From assembly GCA_019752775.1 (NCBI GenBank), contig JAIELU010000252.1, positions 1-9,318 of the forward strand: a stretch of DNA of 9,318 bases. The letters are read 5' to 3'. Below, one piece after another: positions 1-6,447 of this stretch. The position numbers and the translations under genes were made by a program. The stretch comes from Campylobacterales bacterium. Lineage in GTDB: Bacteria; Campylobacterota; Campylobacteria; Campylobacterales; Arcobacteraceae. The notes under the pieces were generated by a model. It did no database searches and had not been told where the DNA came from. It saw only the letters and a program-made list of their open reading frames with translations. Position 1 is the stretch's first letter; the number at the start of each line of letters is the position of its first letter.

Positions 1-33
1 CATAATCTGTTAAAAATTTTAAATAAATAATAA

Positions 34-79
34 AACACGCAATTTTTATTTGGCATTGCAAATAAAATTCCAGCGTGTT
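34..79 (-). terminator. Long imperfect hairpin, terminator-like when read leftward
   Basis: The outer stem is AACACGC (34-40) with GCGTGTT (73-79), 7 pairs. The inner stem pairs 41-52 with 59-69, 11 pairs with one bulged T, around a six-base loop GCATTG. Three unpaired bases (CCA, 70-72) lie on one side only. Read on the - strand, the stem runs into a T-rich tract (GTTTTATTATTTATTT). Read on the + strand it is followed by GACAGTAC with no T run. It therefore fits a leftward Rho-independent terminator or a leader hairpin of a leftward gene starting before the window. It could also be a 3' stabilising hairpin of a rightward gene ending just outside. Confidence 0.4.
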
Positions 80-226
80 GACAGTACTCAATATATATAA
101 AATTATTATAAAATATAAGCTTAATGTTAATAATTAATAATATAACTGTTTTTAGAATAATCATAATTTTTATTTAAATTTTTATACACAAATAGTGATT
201 TTATAGCATTTGATTTAAATAAATTT

Positions 227-241
227 AATCAATTATTGATT
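227..241. repeat. Small palindrome 33 bases upstream of dapC
   Basis: AATCAA (227-232) and TTGATT (236-241) form a perfect 6-base inverted repeat around TTA. A further TTGATT occurs at 210-215, giving three related half-sites. The placement just before the dapC ribosome binding site would suit an operator, but the sequence is so AT-rich that chance is a fair explanation. Confidence 0.2.
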
Positions 242-273
242 CCAATAGTTGAAGAATAAAAGGAATAAATTAT

Positions 274-1404
274 ATGAATTTTGAAAAATATCCATTTGAA
301 AAATTAAATGAATTATTAGAGGGAATTATCCCAAATAAAAAATATGAATTATCAGCTTTAACAATTGGTGAACCAAAATTTGAAACACCTTTATTTATAC
401 AAGATAAACTAAAAGAAACAAGTTCAAGTTTGAGAAAATATCCCTCAACTATTGGTGAGCCATTTTTACGAGAATCAATGATAAATTTTGTTAAAACAAG
501 ATTTAATGTAAGTTTGCAAATGAATCAAATAGTTCCATCTTTTGGAACACGAGAAGTTTTATTTAACTTTCCACAATTTGCTTTATTTGATAAAAAAAAT
601 CCAGTTATGGCATTTACAAATCCTTTTTATCAAATTTATGAAGGTGCTGCAATTGCTTCAAGAGCTGAGGTTATTCATATTGATTTAACAAAAGAGAATA
701 GATTTAAAGCAAACTTAAGTGATGAAGATTTAAAAAGATGTGATTTAGTGATTTTAAATTTTCCTAATAATCCAACATCAGCTTCAATGTGTGTTGAAGA
801 GTTAGGTGAATGGGTAAAAAAAGCTTTAAAGTTTGATTTCATTTTAGTAAATGATGAGTGTTATTCTGAAATATATTTTGATGAAGCTACAAAACCAGCA
901 ACACTACTTGAAGCTTCAATAAAAGTCGGAAATAATAGTTTTAAAAATGTACTTGTTATGAACTCTATTTCAAAAAGAAGTAGTGCTCCTGGGTTAAGAA
1001 GTGGATTTATTGCAGGTGATGCAGAAATTTTAGAAAAATATCTACAGTATAGAACTTATGTGGGATGCGCAAGTCCTGTTCCTCTTCAAGAAGCAGCCGC
1101 AGTTGCATGGAATGACCAAGAACATGTGGCAGAATTTAGAAAAATATATAAGAAAAACTTTGAAATAGCAAATGAACTTTTAGGAACACCAATCCCAAAA
1201 GCTACTTTTTATATTTGGTTAGAAGTAAAAGATGAGTTAGAATTTACGAAAAATTTATATAAAGAAAAAAACATCAAAGTACTTCCAGGAAGCTTTTTAG
1301 GTAGAAATGGTTTAGGAAAAGGATATGTTAGAATTGCACTTGTAGAAAATGAAGAGAAAACAAGAGAAGTTCTTACAAGATTAAAGGATTTTATAAATGG
1401 ATAA
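274..1404 (+). CDS. dapC: Succinyldiaminopimelate transaminase-type aminotransferase
   Basis: A fold-type I, PLP-dependent aminotransferase of 376 residues. It most resembles the proteobacterial DapC group, which transfers an amino group from glutamate to N-succinyl-2-amino-6-ketopimelate in the lysine/meso-diaminopimelate pathway in the cytoplasm. The N-terminal YPFEKLNELL, the block NPFYQIYEGAA (residues 115-125) and SKRSSAPGLRSGFIAGD (233-249) are hallmarks of that group as I recall it. Visible PLP residues are N166 in NNPT, D194 and Y197 in the NDECY segment, Schiff-base lysine K234, R242, and R353 for the substrate carboxylate. The ATG at 274 has AAAAGGA nine bases upstream. The next gene overlaps by 8 bases and murC follows, so a peptidoglycan-precursor operon makes sense. 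A broader aspartate or other aminotransferase activity cannot be excluded from sequence. Confidence 0.85.
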   Translation: MNFEKYPFEKLNELLEGIIPNKKYELSALTIGEPKFETPLFIQDKLKETSSSLRKYPSTIGEPFLRESMINFVKTRFNVSLQMNQIVPSFGTREVLFNFPQFALFDKKNPVMAFTNPFYQIYEGAAIASRAEVIHIDLTKENRFKANLSDEDLKRCDLVILNFPNNPTSASMCVEELGEWVKKALKFDFILVNDECYSEIYFDEATKPATLLEASIKVGNNSFKNVLVMNSISKRSSAPGLRSGFIAGDAEILEKYLQYRTYVGCASPVPLQEAAAVAWNDQEHVAEFRKIYKKNFEIANELLGTPIPKATFYIWLEVKDELEFTKNLYKEKNIKVLPGSFLGRNGLGKGYVRIALVENEEKTREVLTRLKDFING

Positions 1405-1978
1405 AGAAGCATTATTTCAAGCAAGAACAAACCCTGATTTTTTAAAATATTTAGAAGAAGCAAGAGTTAATTCTATGAAAGCCCAAGATATTGGTTTAAT
1501 GTATGAAACATTGGATTCGATGTTGGTTTTAGATTTAGATGAAGAGAATGTAAATAAATTATATGAACAAATTTTAAAAACATCATTTTCAAATGTTGAA
1601 AAAATACTAGAAAACCACGAAAAATTAAATCTTGAAGGTGATAATTTACTTTATGTAAGAGCCTTATATGAACATGCAATCGAAAAATGGTCTTATGATA
1701 ATTTTGATGGTGCAAAAGAGTTGATTTTTGTAATAGCAAATATCATAAATGATGAAACTTTAGAAAAAGCTTTAAATATATTGCTTGTATTTTTATCTTC
1801 AAAAATCCAATTAGATGATTTTTATGATACAAAAGTTGATTTAGAAGCTCAAGTTGATGATGAAAAATATGGATATTTTATTATAAATTTTAGTTTTGAT
1901 AATCAAACATTTTTAGAAGAAAATAAAAATATTTTAGAAAATGAGTATAAGAATTTAAAACATTTATTAGGAAATTAA
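1397..1978 (+). CDS. Uncharacterised acidic protein between dapC and murC
   Basis: I do not recognise this 193-residue protein. It is acidic and looks mostly helical for residues 1-140. The last 50 residues (after about 145) alternate more hydrophobic strand-like segments (YGYFIINFSF) with a charged helical tail. There is no signal peptide, membrane segment, cysteine cluster or obvious catalytic motif, so it is probably a cytosolic protein. It starts at an ATG overlapping the end of dapC by 8 bases, with AAGGA (1384-1388) eight bases upstream, and its stop is followed at once by the murC start. Translation of all three is very likely coupled. Codon use matches its neighbours, and the open frame with good start signals argues for a real gene. 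A link to cell-wall precursor synthesis is inferred from position only. Confidence 0.85.
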   Translation: MDKEALFQARTNPDFLKYLEEARVNSMKAQDIGLMYETLDSMLVLDLDEENVNKLYEQILKTSFSNVEKILENHEKLNLEGDNLLYVRALYEHAIEKWSYDNFDGAKELIFVIANIINDETLEKALNILLVFLSSKIQLDDFYDTKVDLEAQVDDEKYGYFIINFSFDNQTFLEENKNILENEYKNLKHLLGN

Positions 1979-3286
1979 TTGAAAGTACATTTTATAGGAA
2001 TTGGCGGAATAGGTCTTTCTGCATTAGCAAGATTTTTGAATTTTGATGGTCATGAGATAAGTGGTTCGGATGTAAAAAGTTCTCCTATTACAAAAGAGTT
2101 AGAAAAAGAGGGAATAAAAATCTCTTGCCCTCAAGAAGCAAAAAACATCAAAGATGAGTTTGATTTAGTTATTTATTCTGCTGCTGTTACAGATGAAAAT
2201 CCTGAATTAATGGAGTCAAGACTTAAACAAATAAGAACTCTTTCAAGAAAAGAAGCCCTTCCTATAATCTTGGATGACAAAAAGAATTATTGTGTCGCAG
2301 GAGCCCATGGAAAATCTACAACAACAGCAATTTTAGCTTCAATTTTACAAAGTTCAGCCTTAATTGGAGCAATTTCAAAGGATTTTGGTTCAAACTTTAG
2401 ATATGTTAATGATTTGGTTGCTTTTGAAGCTGATGAGTCAGATGCTAGTTTTTTATTATCAAATCCTTATTGCTCAATTGTTACAAATGCTGAACCTGAA
2501 CATATGGAATATTATAACTATGATTATGAAAAATTCTTTCAAGCATATGAAACATTTATAAATTTAGGTGAAAAAATAGTTATAAATGCAGAAGATGAAT
2601 ATTTACAAAAATTAAATATAAATGAAGATGCAGTAAAACTTTATCCAACAAAAGATATAAAAAATATAACTTATATTTTAAAAGATAATCAGCCTTATAC
2701 AAAATTTGAGTTATTAGATTTAGGATATTTTGAGGTTTGGGGATTTGGTTATCATATCGCAATTGATGCTTCATTGGCTATATTAGCTGCTTTAAATGAA
2801 TTAAATGTTGAATTAATTAGAAAAAATATTAGTTCATATAAGGGAATTAAAAAAAGATTTGATGTTGTTCAATCAAATGAAGAATTTGTTGTAATTGATG
2901 ATTATGCTCATCATCCAACAGAGATAAAAGCAACAATGAATGCAGTTTTAGAATATGATAAACTTAAAAAAATGTCAAAAAAAGTTGTAATTTGGCAACC
3001 TCATAAATATTCAAGAACAATAGATAATCTTGAGGGATTTAAAAAATGTTTTGATGGTTGTGATGAATTAGTAATTCTTCCTATTTGGACAGTTGCTGGT
3101 GAGAAAAAAGTGGAAATCGACTTTGTAAAAGAGTTTGCAAAATACAATCCAATTTTTGCCCATAGTATTCAAACAACACAAGGAAAAATCCAATTGATTA
3201 ATGATAATAAAGTGATAAAAGTATATGAAAATGGATTAGTTGTTGGGGTTGGTGCTGGAGATATTACTTATCAATTAAGACATTAG
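1979..3286 (+). CDS. murC: UDP-N-acetylmuramate--L-alanine ligase
   Basis: MurC joins L-alanine to UDP-N-acetylmuramic acid using ATP, the first amino-acid addition of peptidoglycan stem-peptide synthesis, in the cytoplasm. The N-terminal UDP-binding domain has HFIGIGGIGLSALA (residues 4-17) and GSD (29-31). The central ATPase has a P-loop AGAHGKSTTT (107-116) where many relatives have GTHGKTTT, then EADESDASF (150-158) and NAEPEHMEYY (170-179). The C-terminal domain has DDYAHHPTEI (307-316), a WQPHKYSRT segment and a final VGAGDITYQL. At 435 residues it is shorter than the E. coli enzyme but all three domains are present. The start is TTG at 1979-1981, directly after the preceding TAA, with AGGA (1969-1972) six bases upstream. 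The usual HN-N pattern after the central domain is partly replaced (GYHIAIDASLAI, from about 257). Confidence 0.96.
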   Translation: MKVHFIGIGGIGLSALARFLNFDGHEISGSDVKSSPITKELEKEGIKISCPQEAKNIKDEFDLVIYSAAVTDENPELMESRLKQIRTLSRKEALPIILDDKKNYCVAGAHGKSTTTAILASILQSSALIGAISKDFGSNFRYVNDLVAFEADESDASFLLSNPYCSIVTNAEPEHMEYYNYDYEKFFQAYETFINLGEKIVINAEDEYLQKLNINEDAVKLYPTKDIKNITYILKDNQPYTKFELLDLGYFEVWGFGYHIAIDASLAILAALNELNVELIRKNISSYKGIKKRFDVVQSNEEFVVIDDYAHHPTEIKATMNAVLEYDKLKKMSKKVVIWQPHKYSRTIDNLEGFKKCFDGCDELVILPIWTVAGEKKVEIDFVKEFAKYNPIFAHSIQTTQGKIQLINDNKVIKVYENGLVVGVGAGDITYQLRH

Positions 3287-3289
3287 TTT

Positions 3290-4063
3290 TTAAATAATTT
3301 TTATTTTCCCATTTTCAATTTTTATTTTTCCCTCAAGTTCATATTCAAAAATTTTGTTAGGAAATTTTTGAATAGCGATTTCATAAGTGGGATTATTTTT
3401 ACAAAAAAGTAAAACTTCATCTTCAATACTTTTGTTTTGTAATCCACAAGTTTTATATATAAATTCATCAACATCATAAATAACTTTTATTAGACCTTGT
3501 TTTATAAGATTTTGTGTTCCTAAACTCTCATTTATTCTATGGGGAATAGTAAAAACTTTTTTTCCCATTTTTAAAGCATAATTTACAGAAGTTAAAGAAC
3601 CTGAATCCAAATCAGCTTCACTAACAATCAAAAACTCACTTAATGCAACAACAATTTCATTTCTATGAACAAAAGTATAATTTCTAGCTTTTTCATTTTC
3701 TTTGTAAGCTGAAAGCATTAATCCATTTTTTTCTATATCAAGAATAAGATTTTTATTTACACTTGGATATCTAATGTCTAAACCATTTGCTACAACAGCT
3801 ATTGTATTATTTGATTTTGCACCTTGATGAGCTATTGCATCAACTCCCATTGCTGCTCCACTTACAATACAAATTCCTGCATTAGAAATTTTTGAGGCTA
3901 ATTTATATGTAAATTCTTTGGTATAACTATTTGGGCGTCTAGATCCAATAATTGATATTTTTCTTTTTTTTAGTAAATCAATATTCCCTAGATAAAAAAG
4001 TTCTTCTGGATATTTTTTCATTGATGATAATTCATCAATTTTAAACTCTATTTTTGAAATCAT
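3290..4063 (-). CDS. dprA: DNA-processing protein DprA, short form
   Basis: DprA binds incoming single-stranded DNA in natural transformation and loads RecA on it, in the cytoplasm. The protein has 257 residues, against about 370 in E. coli. It is essentially the Rossmann core: GSRRPNSYT (40-48), SGAAMGVDAIAH (68-79), ANGLDIRYP (92-100), FVHRNEIVVALS (131-142) and SGSLTS (154-159). The N-terminal SAM-like domain is absent, and only a short basic tail rich in KIKI repeats follows a possible small winged-helix remnant (about 205-245). Such short forms are usual in Campylobacterota as I recall. The ATG at 4063 has a weak purine-rich site, AGAGAG, four bases upstream. It lies 41 bases downstream of the deacetylase gene, with a possible promoter of its own. 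Its stop is 3 bases from the murC stop on the opposite strand. Confidence 0.93.
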   Translation of the reverse strand: MISKIEFKIDELSSMKKYPEELFYLGNIDLLKKRKISIIGSRRPNSYTKEFTYKLASKISNAGICIVSGAAMGVDAIAHQGAKSNNTIAVVANGLDIRYPSVNKNLILDIEKNGLMLSAYKENEKARNYTFVHRNEIVVALSEFLIVSEADLDSGSLTSVNYALKMGKKVFTIPHRINESLGTQNLIKQGLIKVIYDVDEFIYKTCGLQNKSIEDEVLLFCKNNPTYEIAIQKFPNKIFEYELEGKIKIENGKIKII

Positions 4064-4076
4064 ATTTCTCTCTAAT

Positions 4077-4102
4077 AATAAGTTACATTATTATAACTTA
4101 TT
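4077..4102. repeat. Perfect palindrome over the predicted dprA promoter
   Basis: AATAAGTTA (4077-4085) and TAACTTATT (4094-4102) are exact reverse complements separated by CATTATTA. The element fills most of the 41-base gap between the deacetylase stop and dprA. On the - strand a perfect TATAAT reads from 4095 to 4090, inside it. An operator or a weak RNA hairpin are both possible. The stem contains only one G-C pair, so RNA stability would be low and an operator seems the better guess. Confidence 0.4.
4090..4095 (-). promoter_or_regulatory. Candidate dprA promoter -10 (TATAAT)
   Basis: TATAAT on the - strand with its last base 27 positions before the dprA ATG would start an RNA near 4083, giving a leader of about 20 bases. 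No -35 hexamer is visible, as expected for housekeeping promoters of this phylum. It would let dprA be expressed apart from ilvC and the deacetylase gene. In DNA this AT-rich a chance match is possible. Confidence 0.35.
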
Positions 4103-4104
4103 TA

Positions 4105-5250
4105 TTAAAGATATGGAAGTTGATTTATAAAAATTGGTTCTACTTCTTTAAATAAAGATTTCGACTCTTTTAGCACTTCAAGAGTTACTGTATGAGGATG
4201 ACCAATTGCTATGGCATAACCTTGTTTTTTTGCTATATCAATAGCCTTTTTTAGTTGATTTTGAATAGATTTAAAATCTCTATCATTGTCAATAAAAGTA
4301 TTTCTTACAATATATGGCATATCATATTTTTTAGCATATTTTTTAGCTACGGATTTTGCACTTGTTCTGCTATCAACAAATATAAAATTATATTTCTTTA
4401 AAGCCCTAAATAATTTATCAACAGCTTCCTCATTTTCAGTAAAAACTGAACCAGTATGATTGTTTGTATAAACAGCATTTGGATACCATTCTCTTAGTTG
4501 CTTAACTCTTTTTTCAATTGTTTCATATGAATCATTTATTGTTAAGGTATTTATTTCTTCGCCTTTAAAAGCACTTGATGCCTGCATAGGAAAATGTATC
4601 ATATGAAAAGATAAACTATGTGCAATTTTTGCTGAATCGGGATGAGTTTTTGTGGGAGGTAAAAAAGCCATATTTATTTTATAGCCCATACTAAGAATCT
4701 TATCTTTTTGAGCTTGGGTCGTTACATCATCAATTACAATAGCAATTTTTGGTTTAACTTTTTTATCATAAGTAAAAGTATCTTTTTTAGTAATTATGCT
4801 TTTTTCATCTATTTTTATAGGAGATTTATCTTTTTGTTTTTCTTTTAATTTTTCTTCTTTTATCTCTTCAACTTTTTTCTGAATAATTTTATTTTCTTTA
4901 TTTATTGACTCTTCAACTTCTGTTTTTTCATCAATAACTTTTTCAAGTTCTTTTGTATATTCTTCAAATTTGTGCTCTTCATTTAAATCAAATTTTTCTT
5001 CGAATAATTCATGATTTATCTGCTCTTTTAAGTCTTTAATTTCAGCAATTCTTGGAGGGATAGATACTTCATGTTTTGTCTCTTGAGTATTTACTTCAGT
5101 GGGAATATCTTTAATTGCCTCTTTATTTTTTATTGTAAAGTAACTAGCAATTGTTACTAAAAATGCAATTAAAAATATTGCTAAAAAAATATTTATTAAT
5201 TTTTTATTTGGTTTGAGATTAGTTAGTTTTCGTGATTTTTTTTTATTCAT
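4105..5250 (-). CDS. Membrane-anchored divergent polysaccharide deacetylase (YibQ type)
   Basis: The protein has 381 residues. A lysine-rich N-terminus is followed by one hydrophobic segment (about 18-40), which predicts a signal anchor with the rest in the periplasm. Residues about 50-160 are a highly charged E/K-rich linker, probably coiled coil. From about 167 comes the divergent polysaccharide deacetylase domain (YibQ/DUF610, Polysacc_deac_2): IAIVIDDVT (169-177), MAFLPPTKTHP (194-204), NNHTGS (263-268), FVDSRTS (291-297) and AIGHPH (348-353). D174-D175, H265 and H351/H353 are the likely metal or catalytic site by analogy with NodB-type enzymes. The true substrate of this family is not known to me. 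ATG 5250 is the only in-frame start before an upstream stop, and no Shine-Dalgarno sequence lies at a normal distance. It sits between ilvC and dprA on the same strand. Confidence 0.9.
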   Translation of the reverse strand: MNKKKSRKLTNLKPNKKLINIFLAIFLIAFLVTIASYFTIKNKEAIKDIPTEVNTQETKHEVSIPPRIAEIKDLKEQINHELFEEKFDLNEEHKFEEYTKELEKVIDEKTEVEESINKENKIIQKKVEEIKEEKLKEKQKDKSPIKIDEKSIITKKDTFTYDKKVKPKIAIVIDDVTTQAQKDKILSMGYKINMAFLPPTKTHPDSAKIAHSLSFHMIHFPMQASSAFKGEEINTLTINDSYETIEKRVKQLREWYPNAVYTNNHTGSVFTENEEAVDKLFRALKKYNFIFVDSRTSAKSVAKKYAKKYDMPYIVRNTFIDNDRDFKSIQNQLKKAIDIAKKQGYAIAIGHPHTVTLEVLKESKSLFKEVEPIFINQLPYL

Positions 5251-5260
5251 ACGGAAAGTT

Positions 5261-5293
5261 TCATTTTAAGGAAGAAAATCTTCCTTAAATTGA
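5261..5293 (-). promoter_or_regulatory. Intercistronic hairpin between ilvC and the deacetylase gene
   Basis: TTTAAGGAAGA (5265-5275) and TCTTCCTTAAA (5279-5289) form a perfect 11-pair stem with a three-base loop. After one mismatch three more pairs follow, to 5261/5293, right up to the ilvC stop. The leftward transcript has no U run after the stem, so it is not a classical terminator. The stem buries AAGGAAG, the only Shine-Dalgarno-like sequence ahead of the deacetylase start. A 5-codon frame (ATG 5264, stop 5249-5247) follows and its TGA overlaps the deacetylase ATG. RNA processing, transcript stabilisation for ilvC, or translational control of the downstream gene are all possible. Confidence 0.5.
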
Positions 5294-6316
5294 TTAATTT
5301 TTGTCTTTATTAACGATTTTGTTAGAAGAAATCCAAGGCATCATTTCTCTTAATTTTACACCAGTTTGTTCAATTAATGAAGCTTTTGCATTTGCTCTTT
5401 CAGCGTTCATTCTTGGGTATCCTGATTGTCCTTCTAAGATAAAGTCTTTTGCAAATCTACCATCTTGAATCTCTTTTAAGATTTCTTTCATAGCTAATTT
5501 TGATTCAGCATTAATAACTCTTTTACCAGATACATAATCTCCATACTCAGCAGTATTAGAAATTGAATATCTCATATCAGCAATTCCACCTTGGAACATT
5601 AAATCAACGATTAATTTAAGTTCGTGTAAACACTCAAAGTATGCTAATTCAGGTGCATATCCAGCATCTGTTAATGTTTCAAATCCAGCTTGAACTAAAG
5701 ATACAGCTCCACCACATAATACAGCTTGTTCACCAAAAAGGTCAGTTTCTGTTTCATCTTTGAAAGTTGTTTCAATAATAGCAGTTCTTCCACCACCAAT
5801 AGCAGAAGCATAAGCTAATGCGATTTCTTTAGTTTTTCCAGAAGGATCTTGGTGAATTGCAATAAGGTCAGGAATTCCAGCACCTTTAACGAATTCTGAT
5901 CTAACTGTATGACCTGGAGCTTTTGGAGCAACCATCATTACATTGATGTTTTTAGCTGGAGAAATTCTTCCATAATGAATGTTAAATCCATGTCCAAATG
6001 CAACAGTTGCACCATCTTTTAAATTTCCTGCAATTTCATTTGCATAGATTTCACCTTGATTTTCATCAGGTAATAAAATCATGATAATATCACATTCTTT
6101 TGTAGCTTCTGCAACAGTTAAAACTTTGAAACCTTTAGCTTCAGCTTTTGCCCAAGATGAACCATCTTTTCTTAATCCAACAACAACTTCAACACCTGAA
6201 TCTCTTAAGTTTTCAGCATGTGCGTGACCTTGAGAACCAAAACCAATCATTGCAACTTTTTTTGATTTGATTAAATCGATATTACAATCTTTATCATAGA
6301 ATACATTTAAACCCAT
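5294..6316 (-). CDS. ilvC: Ketol-acid reductoisomerase (class I)
   Basis: IlvC converts 2-acetolactate (or 2-aceto-2-hydroxybutyrate) to the dihydroxy acid using NAD(P)H and Mg2+, the second common step of valine, leucine and isoleucine synthesis, in the cytoplasm. The 340 residues match the usual class I length. The Rossmann part has GFGSQGHAHAENL (25-37) and the cofactor loop GLRKDGSSW (47-55), a type generally linked with NADPH. It continues with FGHGFNIHYG (107-116, H109) and APKAPGHTVR (130-139, K132). The knotted C-terminal domain has DETETDLFGEQAVLCGG (187-203, Mg2+ ligands D192 and E196), FECLHELKLIVDLM (227-240) and SISNTAEYGD (251-260). ATG 6316 has AGAGGG seven bases upstream. It appears less AT-rich than its neighbours, which suits a highly expressed gene. 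It leads the leftward set with the deacetylase gene and dprA. Confidence 0.98.
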   Translation of the reverse strand: MGLNVFYDKDCNIDLIKSKKVAMIGFGSQGHAHAENLRDSGVEVVVGLRKDGSSWAKAEAKGFKVLTVAEATKECDIIMILLPDENQGEIYANEIAGNLKDGATVAFGHGFNIHYGRISPAKNINVMMVAPKAPGHTVRSEFVKGAGIPDLIAIHQDPSGKTKEIALAYASAIGGGRTAIIETTFKDETETDLFGEQAVLCGGAVSLVQAGFETLTDAGYAPELAYFECLHELKLIVDLMFQGGIADMRYSISNTAEYGDYVSGKRVINAESKLAMKEILKEIQDGRFAKDFILEGQSGYPRMNAERANAKASLIEQTGVKLREMMPWISSNKIVNKDKN

Positions 6317-6347
6317 TAGTAAACCCTCTAAATATTAAATTTTTGAG

Positions 6348-6353
6348 ATTATA
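6348..6353 (-). promoter_or_regulatory. Predicted ilvC promoter -10 (TATAAT)
   Basis: A consensus TATAAT reads leftward from 6353 to 6348, preceded by the T-rich run TTTTTTG, the arrangement usual for housekeeping promoters in Campylobacterota. Transcription would begin near 6341, about 25 bases before the ilvC ATG, leaving no room for a leader-peptide attenuator. Confidence 0.6.
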
Positions 6354-6361
6354 CAAAAAAC

Positions 6362-6378
6362 TATCTAAATCTTAGATA
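6362..6378. promoter_or_regulatory. Candidate operator between ilvC and rnr
   Basis: TATCTAA (6362-6368) and TTAGATA (6372-6378) are perfect reverse complements around ATC. The palindrome sits just upstream of the predicted ilvC -10, where a -35 region would be, so a bound protein could act on ilvC. It contains ATC-N9-GAT, a spacing compatible with many dimeric regulators, including LysR types. The binding protein is unknown. Confidence 0.4.
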
Positions 6379-6412
6379 ACTTAACAAATTAAAGGGAAGA
6401 ATACTTTAGTTT

Positions 6413-6421
6413 TGATACTAT
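6413..6421 (+). promoter_or_regulatory. Candidate rnr extended -10
   Basis: TGATACTAT fits the TGn-TATAAT pattern at the TG and at four of six hexamer bases. A transcript would start near 6428, shortly before the AAAAGGA at 6435-6441 that serves the TTG at 6448. If this is right, the TTG at 6412 lies inside the promoter and cannot be the start codon. Confidence 0.35.
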
Positions 6422-6447
6422 TAGCTCACTATTCAAAAGGACAAAAA

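Larger units (their letters stand above)
1..273. other. AT-rich intergenic region upstream of dapC
   Basis: No convincing coding sequence lies here on either strand. The stretch is almost entirely A and T apart from a GC-containing hairpin at 34-79, listed separately. An exact TTGACA sits at 78-83 on the + strand with only a poor -10 (AATTAT, 101-106) 17 bases further on. TATACA at 184-189 and TATAGC at 202-207 are other weak + strand -10 candidates. On the - strand a perfect TATAAT reads from 110 to 105. The dapC promoter is presumably in this region, but I cannot pick one position. Campylobacterota housekeeping promoters usually lack a conserved -35, so the TTGACA may be chance. Confidence 0.6.

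Noticed and set aside
1..3. Start codon of a leftward gene (CAT at the window edge)
   Set aside because: There is no clear Shine-Dalgarno sequence before it and no coding sequence to inspect; it cannot be supported from this window.
50..60. Sigma-54 promoter suggested by TTTGGCATTGC
   Set aside because: The GG and GC are only 4 bases apart instead of about 10, so it cannot be a -24/-12 element.
31..83. Integron attC-like site at the 34-79 hairpin
   Set aside because: There are two stems and an asymmetric bulge, but the outer arms do not fit the RYYYAAC/GTTRRRY core sites and no integrase or cassette gene is visible.
123..176. Short rightward frame of 17 codons
   Set aside because: It has no ribosome binding site, and its composition is only that of AT-rich background.
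1209..1739. Leftward open frames antisense to dapC and the 193-residue gene
   Set aside because: They have Leu/Phe/His-rich low-complexity translations, no start signals, and lie wholly opposite well-supported genes.
2364..2774. Open frames inside murC on both strands
   Set aside because: They are out of frame with a gene that has clear family motifs; the translations look like random AT-rich sequence.
5265..5289. Classical Rho-independent terminator after ilvC
   Set aside because: The stem is strong, but the leftward transcript continues with AUGAAAC rather than a U run, so it is reported as a regulatory hairpin instead.
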